A DNA stretch of 64,000 nucleotides, from positions 251,590-315,589 of the forward strand of contig JAMPFB010000001.1 in assembly GCA_023664735.1 (NCBI GenBank), read 5' to 3'. The notes under the pieces are model-generated. The model did not search any database, was not told the origin of the DNA, and was given only the letters and a program-made list of their open reading frames with translations. The translations under genes and the position numbers were made by a program. Position 1 is the first letter of the stretch. Each line of letters opens with the position of its first letter. Origin of the DNA: Robinsoniella sp. (GTDB lineage Bacteria > Bacillota > Clostridia > Lachnospirales > Lachnospiraceae). Of this stretch, positions 7,905 to 16,781 are shown one piece after another.

Positions 7905-8468
7905 ATGGCAAAGCAAAGCTTTAAACCGGGAAATATGTTATACCCTGTACCAGCCGTAATGATTAGCGTCAGGGGAAAAAACGGAGAGGATAATATTATT
8001 ACCGTAGCGTGGGCAGGCACAATTTGCAGTGACCCGCCGATGGTATCTATATCGGTTCGGAAGGAAAGACATTCCTATGAAATGATAAAGGAAACCGGAG
8101 AATTTATAATCAATCTGACTACAAGGGATCTGGTGTCTGCCACAGATTATTGTGGGGTGAAAAGCGGCCGGGATGTAGACAAATTCCGGGAAATGAAATT
8201 GACTAAGGGAAAGGCACAGGTGGTAAAAGCGCCGCTGATTGTGGAAAGTCCCGTCAATCTGGAATGTAAGGTCACGGAAATAAAGGAATTAGGCTCCCAT
8301 CATATGTTTCTAGCAGAAGTAGTTGCCGTAAACGTAGATGATAAATATATGGACGAAACCAATAAATTCCATCTGGAGCAGGCGGATTTAATAACCTATT
8401 CCCATGGTTCCTATTATTCTTTGGGAGATTTGCTGGGTACTTTCGGGTTCAGCGTCAGAAAAAAATAG
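7905..8468 (+). CDS. Flavin reductase family (flavoredoxin-like) protein
   Basis: A 187-residue FMN-binding split-barrel protein. The N-terminal PVPAVMISVRGKNGEDNIITVAW pattern (split here as PVPAVMISV and NIITVAWAG) and the following SDPPMVSISVRKERHSYEMI are typical of flavin reductase/flavoredoxin proteins that bind FMN and transfer hydride from NAD(P)H or act as electron carriers. The partner is unknown. AGGAGG precedes the ATG by 7 bp; it lies 30 bp after the coiled-coil gene and is probably in the same transcript. Confidence 0.88.
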   Translation: MAKQSFKPGNMLYPVPAVMISVRGKNGEDNIITVAWAGTICSDPPMVSISVRKERHSYEMIKETGEFIINLTTRDLVSATDYCGVKSGRDVDKFREMKLTKGKAQVVKAPLIVESPVNLECKVTEIKELGSHHMFLAEVVAVNVDDKYMDETNKFHLEQADLITYSHGSYYSLGDLLGTFGFSVRKK

Positions 8469-8554
8469 ATTTACAATCTTTTGAAATACTGATAAAATAT
8501 ACTAATTGTTAGCATACGAATATAAACAGATTTCTATAGAGTAATAAAGATAAA

Positions 8555-10117
8555 ATGAAAAAGATTACAAAATTTCATCGGCAAATTTCAATTTCATACT
8601 TAAAGACTGCCCTTCTGGTAATGATTGTCAGTTTTTTTCTGTTGCCTAATTATATAAAAGTAACACAGGATGGCAATACTATTTTTACCGTATTTTTAAA
8701 TGATAGGCAGGTTGGAACCGTATCGGATGCGTCTAAGCTGGAGGAGTATCTGGTGGATGCAAGAAGAGAGCTGGCGGAAGAATCAGAGGATATGGTATTT
8801 GTGGACACAAACCTGCAGGTAATAGGAGAAGAAAAGTACTTTGGAGTGACGGATTCCAAATCCGTTATTAAGGAGCAGATGCTTCTTATATTAAAGGAAA
8901 GCGTCAAGGCGGCTAGAAAACGTTCTTATACATTGAAGGTAAATGAATTTACGGTAAATCTGGCATCCTCGGAGGAGGTAAGGCAGCTTCTGCAGGCTGC
9001 GCTTTTGCAATATGATGTGGAAAACAAATATCAGGTGGAATTAGTATTAGACCCTACAAGAGAACTGAATGTACTTACTACATCAATAAGGACAAGCCAT
9101 GAGTTGGAAGAGGCAGAAAAAGAAGAAGCTATAGAATGCGAGGCAGGCGTAGGACTGGCTCTTTCTGAAATGCTTGCGGACATTGAAACAGAAACGGAAA
9201 AAGATTTTTCAGACTTTGATTTAGGGCTTATGGACATTTCTTATGGAGATGAAGTGGAAATTGTGGAAACTTACTTGACGGATAAGGAATTGACTCCATT
9301 AAATGAGGCCATTGATTTGGTTACCAAAAATCAGGAAACTCAGGCTATCTATGAGGTTGTATCGGGCGATACGCTTTCTGAAATTGCTTTAAAGACCAAT
9401 CTGCCCATGGAAGCTATTATAGAAATGAATGAAAATCTGGAGGATGAAAATTCTACTATCCGGGTGGGGGATGAGCTGGTGATTACCGTACCGGAGCCTG
9501 AGCTTTCCGTAGAGCATAAGGAAGAGGTATACTACGAAGAGGATTATGAGGCGGAAATAGAATATGTGTATAATGACAACTGGTATACAACAGAATCTCA
9601 GGTTCTGCAGCAGCCGTCAGCAGGGCATAGAAAGGTAGTTTCCATTGTTTCCTATCGGAATGAAGATATAACGGATACGGAAATTTTAAAGGAAGAAGTT
9701 AGCATTGCAGCAGTTCCTAAGATTGTGGAAATTGGCACGAAGGTTCCACCTACTTATATCAAGCCTATTTCCGGAGGACGATTTACCTCAGGATTTAAAA
9801 GAAGATGGGGAAGATGGCATAAAGGCGTGGACTGGGCAACCCCTGTAGGAACGGCAGTCATGGCATCCTCCGGCGGAACGGTGGCAAAGGCCGGCTGGGG
9901 AAGCGGTTATGGATATGTTGTATATATCAATCATGCAGACGGAAGACAGACAAGATACGGACATTTGAGCAAGGTGCTGGTAAAACCGGGAGATTATGTA
10001 AAGCAGGGGCAAAAGATTGCTTTGAGCGGCAACACGGGAAGAAGCACAGGACCCCATGTGCATTTTGAGATTTTAATTGGCGGAAGCCAAGTAAATCCAT
10101 TGGAATATATGAATTAG
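8555..10117 (+). CDS. LysM-G5-M23 cell-wall peptidase
   Basis: A 520-residue exported protein. A membrane anchor (about 18-38) is followed by an extracellular helical/beta region, a LysM domain (about 265-312, VVSGDTLSEIALKTNLPMEA), a G5 domain (about 320-400) and a C-terminal M23 peptidase (about 410-520) with its metal ligands in WHKGVDWATP and GPHVHFE and the YGHLS block. M23 enzymes cut peptidoglycan cross-bridges or stem peptides; LysM binds the glycan. It is a likely division or sporulation remodelling enzyme. The ribosome binding site is weak. Confidence 0.9.
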   Translation: MKKITKFHRQISISYLKTALLVMIVSFFLLPNYIKVTQDGNTIFTVFLNDRQVGTVSDASKLEEYLVDARRELAEESEDMVFVDTNLQVIGEEKYFGVTDSKSVIKEQMLLILKESVKAARKRSYTLKVNEFTVNLASSEEVRQLLQAALLQYDVENKYQVELVLDPTRELNVLTTSIRTSHELEEAEKEEAIECEAGVGLALSEMLADIETETEKDFSDFDLGLMDISYGDEVEIVETYLTDKELTPLNEAIDLVTKNQETQAIYEVVSGDTLSEIALKTNLPMEAIIEMNENLEDENSTIRVGDELVITVPEPELSVEHKEEVYYEEDYEAEIEYVYNDNWYTTESQVLQQPSAGHRKVVSIVSYRNEDITDTEILKEEVSIAAVPKIVEIGTKVPPTYIKPISGGRFTSGFKRRWGRWHKGVDWATPVGTAVMASSGGTVAKAGWGSGYGYVVYINHADGRQTRYGHLSKVLVKPGDYVKQGQKIALSGNTGRSTGPHVHFEILIGGSQVNPLEYMN

Positions 10118-10164
10118 GAAGTGGGTAAATAAAAGAGCTATATCAGACCATATTTATTTTTTAT

Positions 10165-10193
10165 TTACAAGTTCCATATTTGTGTTATATACT
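10165..10193 (+). promoter_or_regulatory. Putative promoter of murA
   Basis: TTACAA (10165-10170), 17-bp spacer, TATACT (10188-10193), about 33 bp before the murA ATG. Confidence 0.55.
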
Positions 10194-10225
10194 ATCAATA
10201 GCGAGAATAAACTTTGAGGTGTCTT

Positions 10226-11518
10226 ATGGAGCAATATATCATTAAGGGAGGCAACCCTTTAGTTGGCGAAGTGGAAATTGGCGGCGCAAAAAATGCGGCA
10301 CTTGCTATTTTAGCTGCTTCTATTATGACAGACGAGACAGTAGTGATAGAGAATTTACCGGATGTAAGAGATATCAATGTTTTAATACAGGCAATGCAGA
10401 GCGTAGGCGCCATGGTGGAGCGCATAGACAGGCATACGGTAAAGGTGAATGGCTCTACGATTCATGACCTGACCATTGAAGATGATTATATAAAGAAGAT
10501 TCGCGCATCCTATTATTTATTAGGTGCATTATTAGGTAAATATAAGAAGGGCGAGGTGGCACTTCCGGGAGGCTGCAACATCGGAAGCCGTCCCATCGAC
10601 CAGCATATCAAAGGCTTTAAGGCTTTAGGGGCAGATGTGAGAATTGCCCATGGCTTGATTATTACCGAGGCAGAAAAACTGAGGGGCAGCCATATTTATC
10701 TGGATGTAGTTTCGGTAGGAGCTACCATTAACATTATGATGGCTGCAACTATGGCAGAGGGACAAACGATTATCGAAAATGCAGCAAAGGAGCCCCATGT
10801 AGTAGACCTTGCTAACTTTTTAAACAGCATGGGCGCCAATATTAAAGGCGCAGGTACGGATGTAATTCGTATCAGAGGAGTGGAAAAGCTGCATAGGACC
10901 GAGTATTCCGTTATTCCTGACCAAATCGAAGCAGGAACCTTTATGTTTGCAGCGGCTGCAACAAAAGGAGATATTACCGTAAAAAATGTGATTCCCAAGC
11001 ATTTAGAGTCCATTAGCGCCAAGCTGATGGAAATTGGCTGTGAAATAGAAGAATCGGATGATGCAGTTCGGGTGGTTTCTTCAAAGCCCCTTACCCATAC
11101 CCATGTAAAGACATTGCCTTATCCGGGCTTTCCTACAGATATGCAGCCTCAGATTGCAGTGACGCTGGCTTTGTCTGAGGGTACTAGCATTGTAACGGAA
11201 AGCATATTTGAAAACAGGTTTAAATACGTAGATGAACTTACAAGAATGGGAGCTTCTATTAAAGTAGAAGGCAACACTGCTATTATTGATGGCGTTCGTA
11301 AATATACAGGCGCCCATATTAGCGCACCAGACCTGAGGGCAGGAGCGGCGCTTGTAATAGCAGGGCTTGCAGCAGAAGGCTTTACTACTATTGATGATAT
11401 ATTATATATTCAAAGAGGATATGAAGATTTTGAGATAAAGCTTCGGGGACTTGGCGCCAATATTGAAAAGGTTTCCAGTGAGAAAGAGGTTCAGAAGTTT
11501 AAATTAAAGGTTGGTTGA
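10226..11518 (+). CDS. murA: UDP-N-acetylglucosamine 1-carboxyvinyltransferase
   Basis: A 430-residue EPSP-synthase-fold enzyme. It transfers enolpyruvate from PEP to UDP-GlcNAc, the first committed step of peptidoglycan synthesis. The N-terminal GGNPLVGEVEIGGAKNAAL has the catalytic Lys-Asn pair, and LPGGCNIGSRPID holds the PEP-loop cysteine at residue 117, the residue attacked by fosfomycin, so the enzyme should be fosfomycin-sensitive. The start at ATG 10226 has GAGGTG upstream; a TTG four codons earlier is less likely. A terminator follows. Confidence 0.95.
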   Translation: MEQYIIKGGNPLVGEVEIGGAKNAALAILAASIMTDETVVIENLPDVRDINVLIQAMQSVGAMVERIDRHTVKVNGSTIHDLTIEDDYIKKIRASYYLLGALLGKYKKGEVALPGGCNIGSRPIDQHIKGFKALGADVRIAHGLIITEAEKLRGSHIYLDVVSVGATINIMMAATMAEGQTIIENAAKEPHVVDLANFLNSMGANIKGAGTDVIRIRGVEKLHRTEYSVIPDQIEAGTFMFAAAATKGDITVKNVIPKHLESISAKLMEIGCEIEESDDAVRVVSSKPLTHTHVKTLPYPGFPTDMQPQIAVTLALSEGTSIVTESIFENRFKYVDELTRMGASIKVEGNTAIIDGVRKYTGAHISAPDLRAGAALVIAGLAAEGFTTIDDILYIQRGYEDFEIKLRGLGANIEKVSSEKEVQKFKLKVG

Positions 11519-11546
11519 TTTTGGGAATAGTGCCCTTTATATAAGA

Positions 11547-11586
11547 AAAGCGCCTACAGGAATTTTTTTGATTCTGTAGGCGCTTT
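11547..11586 (+). terminator. Rho-independent terminator between murA and the HD-GYP gene
   Basis: 13-bp stem AAAGCGCCTACAG / CTGTAGGCGCTTT, with T-rich tracts on both strands, so it can end both convergent transcripts. Confidence 0.9.
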
Positions 11587-11612
11587 TGCAGTATGCTTAG
11601 CAGAGCATATTT

Positions 11613-12701
11613 TTATAGTATTTCTTCGATAAATAAATCCGGATGCTGGGATAAATCAATGAAGTTGTCCCGGAAGCGAACTAGAGGCTTGGATAAATGA
11701 TACTTGTTGATGAAGATTACATCGCCTTCTACGCCATTGCTTAAGCGAACCCGGTTATTCATATAAGTAAGGACTACATTTTCAAGGAAGGTCAGCACAA
11801 AAAGAGGATTGTACTTCTGGTAGCCTTCTTTCTCAAAAATTTCAATGACTTTGAAGGGACAAAGGGGGCCACGGTATACTCTTGCGGCTGTCATTGCCTC
11901 GTAAACATCGGCAATAGCAACCAACTGGGCATAAATGTCAATATTCTCTTCTGTAGAACCGTCAGGATAGCCGCTGCCATCAAACCGCTCGTGATGCATA
12001 AGTGCGGCATTTTTAATATGTTCATTTAAATCCTGATCTTTCAGCATGTTATAGCCTTCCAACGTATGGGTTTTGACGATTTTGTATTCGGCTTCCGTAA
12101 GCTTATCCGGTTTCTTGATAATGTCATTGGGAATGGCAAGCTTTCCGATATCGTGGAACAATCCGCATAAAGTGGCAAGGTCGATTTCCTCTTGGGAAAA
12201 ATCAAGCCAATTGGCAAGAATATTGCATAAAAGCGCAACATTGATGCTGTGTGCAAAGGTAGTGTCGTCATATTCACGCATATTGTGGAGCATATGGAAA
12301 AAGCTTACGTGCCCGCTGCTAGTATCTAAAAGCCCTACAGTCCTTTTTAAAATCTCATTGGAGTTGATAGGGATGCTCTTGTCTACAATGTCATTTAAGT
12401 ATTGAGAAAATTCATCTACTAATTCATCAAAATTTGCTTTATATTCTTTGAATTCCGGGGTCGCCTGAATCAGTCTGGAATAAGGCCATTCCTCATCATC
12501 GGCAATTTTTTGCAATGAAGCTTTGGAAACAGGCTGTTCATCCTCTATCCGGACGTTGATGATGGAATAAAACTCCAACCGGGTAATGGTCTTATCGGTA
12601 AGCTCTGTGCCTTTTTGAACAATCAACTGATTGTTGTATGTGTAAACGTCTTCAGCAGTTATCATACCGGGTATCAAATTTGCTACATTTATCTTCTTCA
12701 T
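11613..12701 (-). CDS. HD-GYP domain protein (candidate cyclic-dinucleotide phosphodiesterase)
   Basis: A 362-residue protein with an N-terminal DUF3391-like beta region (NLIPGMITAEDVYTYNNQ) and an HD-GYP domain at about 150-310. The metal-binding HD is in LFHDIGKLAIP, and HHERFDGSGYPDG contains the GYP motif. HD-GYP proteins hydrolyse c-di-GMP (or c-di-AMP relatives); activity is inferred. The ATG at 12701 has AGGAGGGG at 9 bp and fits the promoter at 12775-12803; an earlier in-frame ATG at 12746 lacks a site. It is monocistronic. Confidence 0.88.
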   Translation of the reverse strand: MKKINVANLIPGMITAEDVYTYNNQLIVQKGTELTDKTITRLEFYSIINVRIEDEQPVSKASLQKIADDEEWPYSRLIQATPEFKEYKANFDELVDEFSQYLNDIVDKSIPINSNEILKRTVGLLDTSSGHVSFFHMLHNMREYDDTTFAHSINVALLCNILANWLDFSQEEIDLATLCGLFHDIGKLAIPNDIIKKPDKLTEAEYKIVKTHTLEGYNMLKDQDLNEHIKNAALMHHERFDGSGYPDGSTEENIDIYAQLVAIADVYEAMTAARVYRGPLCPFKVIEIFEKEGYQKYNPLFVLTFLENVVLTYMNNRVRLSNGVEGDVIFINKYHLSKPLVRFRDNFIDLSQHPDLFIEEIL

Positions 12702-12774
12702 AGTGCTTCCCCTCCTAAAATGCTGATAGAGCAAAGAAATTATCATGGTTAAACTGTTGAATTATCTTAATAAA

Positions 12775-12803
12775 ATTATAAAATTTTTATGAGAAAAAGT
12801 CAA
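12775..12803 (-). promoter_or_regulatory. Sigma-A promoter of the HD-GYP gene
   Basis: On the minus strand TTGACT, 17-bp spacer, TATAAT: a near-consensus promoter about 70 bp before the ATG. Confidence 0.85.
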
Positions 12804-12934
12804 TAAAATAGTGGTGGGGAAGTAAAGCTTTCGGTAAAAATGCACAAATTCAAGGGCTGTTTGAATTCAATTTTTATTTTAATTTTATTGGACTGAAGCT
12901 ATTACATATTATTATGTACTTTATCAGCCAAATG

Positions 12935-12943
12935 TGGTACAAT
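12935..12943 (+). promoter_or_regulatory. Putative extended -10 promoter of the secreted-protein pair
   Basis: TGGTACAAT, an extended -10 motif about 54 bp before the first secreted-protein gene; the -35 (TGTACT) is weak. Confidence 0.4.
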
Positions 12944-12996
12944 GAATCAGTATATTTAATTTAAATATACATAAATTTTATTCAGGAGGAAAAAAT

Positions 12997-13848
12997 ATGA
13001 AACTAGGCAAAAAAATTGCTGCGGCATTATTGCTGTTAGCGGTAACCTTCAACTGCCTTAGTGCGGCAACCATGGAAGTACAGGCTGCTCCTAAGACGAC
13101 TACTTATGTGTTGGACAGTAAGAAAGGTGTTTATTATCCAACAAAAGTAAGAGCAGGAATCAACGAGTTATATAATGATTCTTATATTTACATGGTAAAT
13201 GAAGGGGAGTATGTTGCTTCGGTAAAGAGCAATAGCTCAAACCTGATTGCAAAGGTTACGGAAAAAAGAAATTACACAGGAGATAATTATACAAGCATAT
13301 GGCTGGAAGGTGACAAACGGCTAAATTTTAAATCTGTTGGTGGAATTAGTTATCATGCGAAAAAGAAGGGGACTTATACGCTGACGGTTACAATTAAAAA
13401 TGCTAAGAAGAAAACCACCTGTAAAAAGAAAATCAAGGTTTATGCAGAAGAATATGCAATACCTGTCAAAACTTTAAAATATGCAGGAAAGGCATGTGAT
13501 ACATATGGCGGTAATCTTGTTAATAAAAAAAGTGGCAAGATTCAGGTTACGATGAACAAAGGCTTTAAACTTCAGAAAATAGAAATGGGAACATATAAGG
13601 CGGCTTATAACGAATATAGTCCGGAACCTGTCTATGTTAAGATTAAGAATAAACAGAATATTGCTTTGGCAACAAGTACGAAGTATACAGCAAATGCTTA
13701 TTCTTATACAAGCGATTATTATTCCTACCAGTTGGGAACTAATTATGACTACTTATATCCGGTTACTTTTATAAGGATTACTTATAAGGATACAAAGCTT
13801 GGAATCGTACAGAGTACAACATATGATTTGTTTTATAAAGATAAATAG
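12997..13848 (+). CDS. Secreted protein, paralogue 1 of a tandem pair
   Basis: A 283-residue protein with a signal peptide (about 1-30, cleavage likely after VQA). The mature part is rich in Tyr, Lys and Thr and looks all-beta. No catalytic motif is seen. It aligns by eye along its length with the next gene through the blocks SNSSNLIAKVT, AKKKGTYTLTV, LKYAGKACDTY, SGKIQVTMNKGFKLQKIE and PVTFIRITYKD. AGGAGG precedes the ATG. It has no sortase motif, so it is either free or held by charge. Function unknown. Confidence 0.7.
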   Translation: MKLGKKIAAALLLLAVTFNCLSAATMEVQAAPKTTTYVLDSKKGVYYPTKVRAGINELYNDSYIYMVNEGEYVASVKSNSSNLIAKVTEKRNYTGDNYTSIWLEGDKRLNFKSVGGISYHAKKKGTYTLTVTIKNAKKKTTCKKKIKVYAEEYAIPVKTLKYAGKACDTYGGNLVNKKSGKIQVTMNKGFKLQKIEMGTYKAAYNEYSPEPVYVKIKNKQNIALATSTKYTANAYSYTSDYYSYQLGTNYDYLYPVTFIRITYKDTKLGIVQSTTYDLFYKDK

Positions 13849-13863
13849 TAGGGAGGAAATGGA

Positions 13864-14706
13864 ATGAAAAAATATTTACTGACGGTATTACAGGGATTTT
13901 TTCTGTTTGCATTGTCGCTTTTGTTTTCCCTGAACATAGAGCTGCAGGCAGAAGCAAAAAGTGTAGATGACACTGTGAACGGAGTGCAGTATCAGGACAC
14001 TATGGAGATGAGTGTAGGTTATGCGGCGGACTATGCTTATGGTGGAGGCGCTTATCAATCAATTTATTTAAGTAACGACGGAGACCGAATTGCAAATATA
14101 AAATCAAATAGCAGCAATCTTCTGGTAAAGAAGACAAGAGAATCCTACAATTACACTACTGAAACAGACTGGGATACGAATCAAAAGACTACAAAAGCAA
14201 ACTATAGGTATGCGTGTTTAAGCTTTTTTGCCAAGAAAAAGGGAAATTATAGTGTGACATTCGATGTAGTAAAAGCAGACGGAAGTGTGAGATGTACAAA
14301 GACTATTGCGGTCAAGGCAGGAGCCGGCAGTTATGAAAGCCCCATAAAAAACATTAAGTATGCAGGGAAAGATTTATATAGCTATTATCCATATGCCACA
14401 AAAACATCCGGTAAATTAAAAGTAACTATGCAAAAGGCATACAAGCTTTTATCCATTGAAGTTGGAAGCACAGATAAGACAGGTCAGACTGTTTATAAAA
14501 AAGTAAAGAATAATAAAAAGATATCACTGGCAAAAAAGACTGTATATAGCCGGGAATATAAATATACTAATGGAGGGGTAAAATATGCCTATGATCAATT
14601 GTTCCCTGCCACATATATTAGAGTAACTTATCAAAATAAAAAGACAAAAGAAATTAATACATGGACAACCACGCTGCACACAATAAATAAAAAGCAGTCA
14701 TGGTAA
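13864..14706 (+). CDS. Secreted protein, paralogue 2 of a tandem pair
   Basis: A 280-residue protein with a signal peptide (about 1-32, ending QAEAKS). It shares with the preceding gene the blocks IKSNSSNLLVKKT, AKKKGNYSVTF, IKYAGKDLYSYY, SGKLKVTMQKAYKLLSIE and ATYIRVTYQN, so the two arose by tandem duplication and then diverged strongly. Gap between the genes is 15 bp with a GGAGG site, implying one transcript. Function unknown; a two-component surface complex or variant adhesin is possible but only a guess. Confidence 0.7.
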   Translation: MKKYLLTVLQGFFLFALSLLFSLNIELQAEAKSVDDTVNGVQYQDTMEMSVGYAADYAYGGGAYQSIYLSNDGDRIANIKSNSSNLLVKKTRESYNYTTETDWDTNQKTTKANYRYACLSFFAKKKGNYSVTFDVVKADGSVRCTKTIAVKAGAGSYESPIKNIKYAGKDLYSYYPYATKTSGKLKVTMQKAYKLLSIEVGSTDKTGQTVYKKVKNNKKISLAKKTVYSREYKYTNGGVKYAYDQLFPATYIRVTYQNKKTKEINTWTTTLHTINKKQSW

Positions 14707-14777
14707 GCAGGAGATAAACAGAATGGCAGGAATGGGCTTTTATAGCTGTTCCTGCTGTTTTGCCATCTCCCACGTCC

Positions 14778-14860
14778 GTTTTTATAGAGCGAAAGCGTGG
14801 CGACGTAGAAAACATGCTCTGTGGGAACTCCGCTCTGTGCCTGTGGGCTGAACTGTTACC
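14778..14860 (+). repeat. Half copy (element D) of the palindromic family
   Basis: It holds only the right part of the 88-bp core (GTTTTTATAGAGCG to GCGACG) and one arm ending CCTGTGGGCTGAACTGTTACC. Its inner arm GTAGAAAACATGCTCTG matches element B, and its outer arm matches element C, so it looks like a mosaic. The left half is replaced by a CCATCTCCCACGTCC block like that in the 47-bp repeats. Confidence 0.75.
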
Positions 14861-14889
14861 TTTGAACTGTATTAAAATTGCAAAATATA

Positions 14890-14918
14890 TTGACGTATCG
14901 GTAGAAAAAGGGTATAGT
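14890..14918 (+). promoter_or_regulatory. Sigma-A promoter of the SAM riboswitch-metK unit
   Basis: TTGACG (14890-14895), 17-bp spacer, TATAGT (14913-14918), about 30 bp before the riboswitch aptamer. Confidence 0.85.
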
Positions 14919-14951
14919 ACCATTAGGTGAGAAAATTCCATATTGCAAAGT

Positions 14952-15077
14952 CTCTTATTCGGAGTGGTGGAGATACAAAGGATCTGTGAAGCCACGGCAA
15001 CCCCTGAAGGATAATTTTCGGGAATATAGGAAAATTAAGGAAGGTGCCAGCCTGAGCGAGTCATCGAACAATAAGAG
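14952..15077 (+). promoter_or_regulatory. SAM-I (S-box) riboswitch aptamer
   Basis: P1 pairs CTCTTATT (14952-14959) with AATAAGAG (15070-15077). The S-box core reads GGTGGAGAT...TGAAGCCACGGCAACC, followed by a variable P3 region and GGTGCCAGCCTGAGCGAG. It binds S-adenosylmethionine and here controls metK, the SAM synthetase, giving feedback repression: SAM binding frees the downstream terminator at 15100-15124. Confidence 0.93.
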
Positions 15078-15099
15078 GATCTTCTGACTAAAATATCAG

Positions 15100-15124
15100 A
15101 TCCGCTTATTTTAAGCGGATTTTA
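15100..15124 (+). terminator. SAM-riboswitch intrinsic terminator
   Basis: Stem ATCCGCTTA / TAAGCGGAT with loop TTT, then TTTTATTTATTT. The upstream GATC-containing segment (15078-15101) can pair alternatively as the antiterminator. Confidence 0.85.
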
Positions 15125-15243
15125 TTTATTTCATAGGAAGTTTCATGATAGATTCCAATGAAATAAAAGCTTTTGTCCATAAAATGAAGCGGGGAAGAAA
15201 GCTTCTGACGGGCAGGAAAAGATACAAAAAGGAGGAAAATGAA

Positions 15244-16431
15244 ATGGAGAAGTTATTATTTACTTCAGAGTCAGTAACAGAAGGACATCCGGATAAAATG
15301 TGCGATGCCATTTCGGATGCAATACTGGATGCTTTAATGGAACAGGATCCAATGAGCCGTGTGGCTTGTGAAACCTGTACAACAACCGGAATCGTAATGG
15401 TAATGGGTGAAATTACGACTAAGGCATATGTAGACATCCAAAAAATAGTAAGAGATACGGTAAAGGAAATCGGCTACACCAAGTCCGAATATGGTTTTGA
15501 CGGAAATACCTGCGGCGTTATGGTGGCGCTTGACGAGCAATCAGCAGATATTGCAATGGGTGTGGATAAAGCGCTTGAAGCAAAGGAAAATCAAATGTCC
15601 GATTCAGAAATCGATGCAATCGGCGCCGGTGACCAAGGGATGATGTTTGGTTATGCTACCAATGAGACGGAAGAATATATGCCATACCCCATCAGCCTTG
15701 CCCATAAGCTGGCATTGCAGCTGACAAAGGTAAGGAAAGACGGGACGCTTCCCTATTTAAGACCGGACGGGAAAAGTCAGGTTTCCGTGGAATATGATGA
15801 AGCAGGAAAGCCAAAGCGTTTAGAAGCAGTGGTACTATCCACGCAGCATGACCCGGATGTGACACAGGAAAAGATTCATGAGGATATTAAAAAATATGTG
15901 TTTGAGCCGATTCTTCCAAAGGAACTGCTTGATGATGAAACAAAGTATTTCATCAATCCCACAGGACGTTTTGTAATTGGCGGTCCAAATGGGGATAGTG
16001 GTTTAACAGGACGTAAGATTATTGTAGATACTTATGGTGGATATGCCCGTCATGGCGGCGGCGCCTTTTCAGGAAAGGACTGCACAAAAGTGGACAGAAG
16101 TGCAGCATACGCAGCAAGATATGTGGCAAAAAATATTGTGGCTGCAAATCTTGCAGAAAAATGCGAGATTCAGTTAGCATATGCCATTGGTGTGGCACAT
16201 CCCATGTCTATTATGATAGATACTTTTGGAACCGGTAAGGTTTCTGATGAGGAGCTTGTAAATATTATCAGAGAGAATTTTGACCTTCGTCCGGCTGGTA
16301 TTATTAAAATGTTGGATCTTCGCCGTCCTATTTATAAGCAGACGGCAGCTTATGGGCACTTTGGAAGAAATGATTTGGATCTTCCTTGGGAGAAGCTGGA
16401 TAAGGTGGAGGATTTGAAGAAGTATTTGTAA
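15244..16431 (+). CDS. metK: S-adenosylmethionine synthetase
   Basis: A 395-residue enzyme forming SAM from methionine and ATP. Family signatures are [16 protein letters not shown] near the N terminus, [12 protein letters not shown] (hexapeptide motif), the P-loop-like [19 protein letters not shown] and [17 protein letters not shown] near the C terminus. The ATG at 15244 has AAGGAGG at 9 bp. The frame is open to 15145, but that extension runs through the riboswitch's 3' flank and lacks a site. It is regulated by the SAM-I riboswitch in its leader. Confidence 0.96.
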   Translation: MEKLLFTSESVTEGHPDKMCDAISDAILDALMEQDPMSRVACETCTTTGIVMVMGEITTKAYVDIQKIVRDTVKEIGYTKSEYGFDGNTCGVMVALDEQSADIAMGVDKALEAKENQMSDSEIDAIGAGDQGMMFGYATNETEEYMPYPISLAHKLALQLTKVRKDGTLPYLRPDGKSQVSVEYDEAGKPKRLEAVVLSTQHDPDVTQEKIHEDIKKYVFEPILPKELLDDETKYFINPTGRFVIGGPNGDSGLTGRKIIVDTYGGYARHGGGAFSGKDCTKVDRSAAYAARYVAKNIVAANLAEKCEIQLAYAIGVAHPMSIMIDTFGTGKVSDEELVNIIRENFDLRPAGIIKMLDLRRPIYKQTAAYGHFGRNDLDLPWEKLDKVEDLKKYL

Positions 16432-16450
16432 TATTTTGTAAGAGGTTAGT

Positions 16451-16473
16451 CTAAGCGGACGCAACAGAGAGAT
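16451..16473 (+). repeat. Arm fragment shared with the 24.9-kb palindrome
   Basis: CTAAGCGGACGCAACAGAGAGATG matches 24851-24874 with two differences. At 24.9 kb the same words form the start of a long palindrome; here the partner arm is absent. Confidence 0.6.
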
Positions 16474-16550
16474 GTCTTTTGGGGAATTTAAAAAGCGGGC
16501 GTTATTTATCGAAAGGTATTGGAAGAACTGGTGTAGTCCTTGTATAAAAA

Positions 16551-16582
16551 GGAGTGTTCCGTCTTGGACGCTTCTTTTTTTT
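16551..16582 (+). terminator. Rho-independent terminator after metK
   Basis: Stem GGAGTGTTCC / GGACGCTTC (one bulge and G-U pairs) followed by eight T. Confidence 0.7.
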
Positions 16583-16781
16583 GTGATATACTAGCTTATG
16601 GCATAGAAATAAGTATAAGGCATAGAGAGATATAGGTTGTTGGAAGAGATGTGTGGTCTGCATAGGCCGGCATATAGAGAGAAGATATTTGATAGAAAAG
16701 GTATTATATATAGAAGAAACTGCTTCAAACATATATTTTTTCAGAATAAATCAGGAAAATACTTAGAAAGGAAGAAAAAAC

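Larger units (their letters stand above)
16432..16781. other. metK-dnaE intergenic region
   Basis: Contains the arm fragment 16451-16473 and the terminator 16551-16582. The remaining 200 bp, with two AGAGAGA-bearing stretches, has no reading frame I would support and no clear promoter. Confidence 0.6.

Noticed and set aside
15145..15243. N-terminal extension of MetK by 33 residues
   Set aside because: It lies directly behind the riboswitch terminator without a ribosome binding site; the family start [11 protein letters not shown] has an excellent site.
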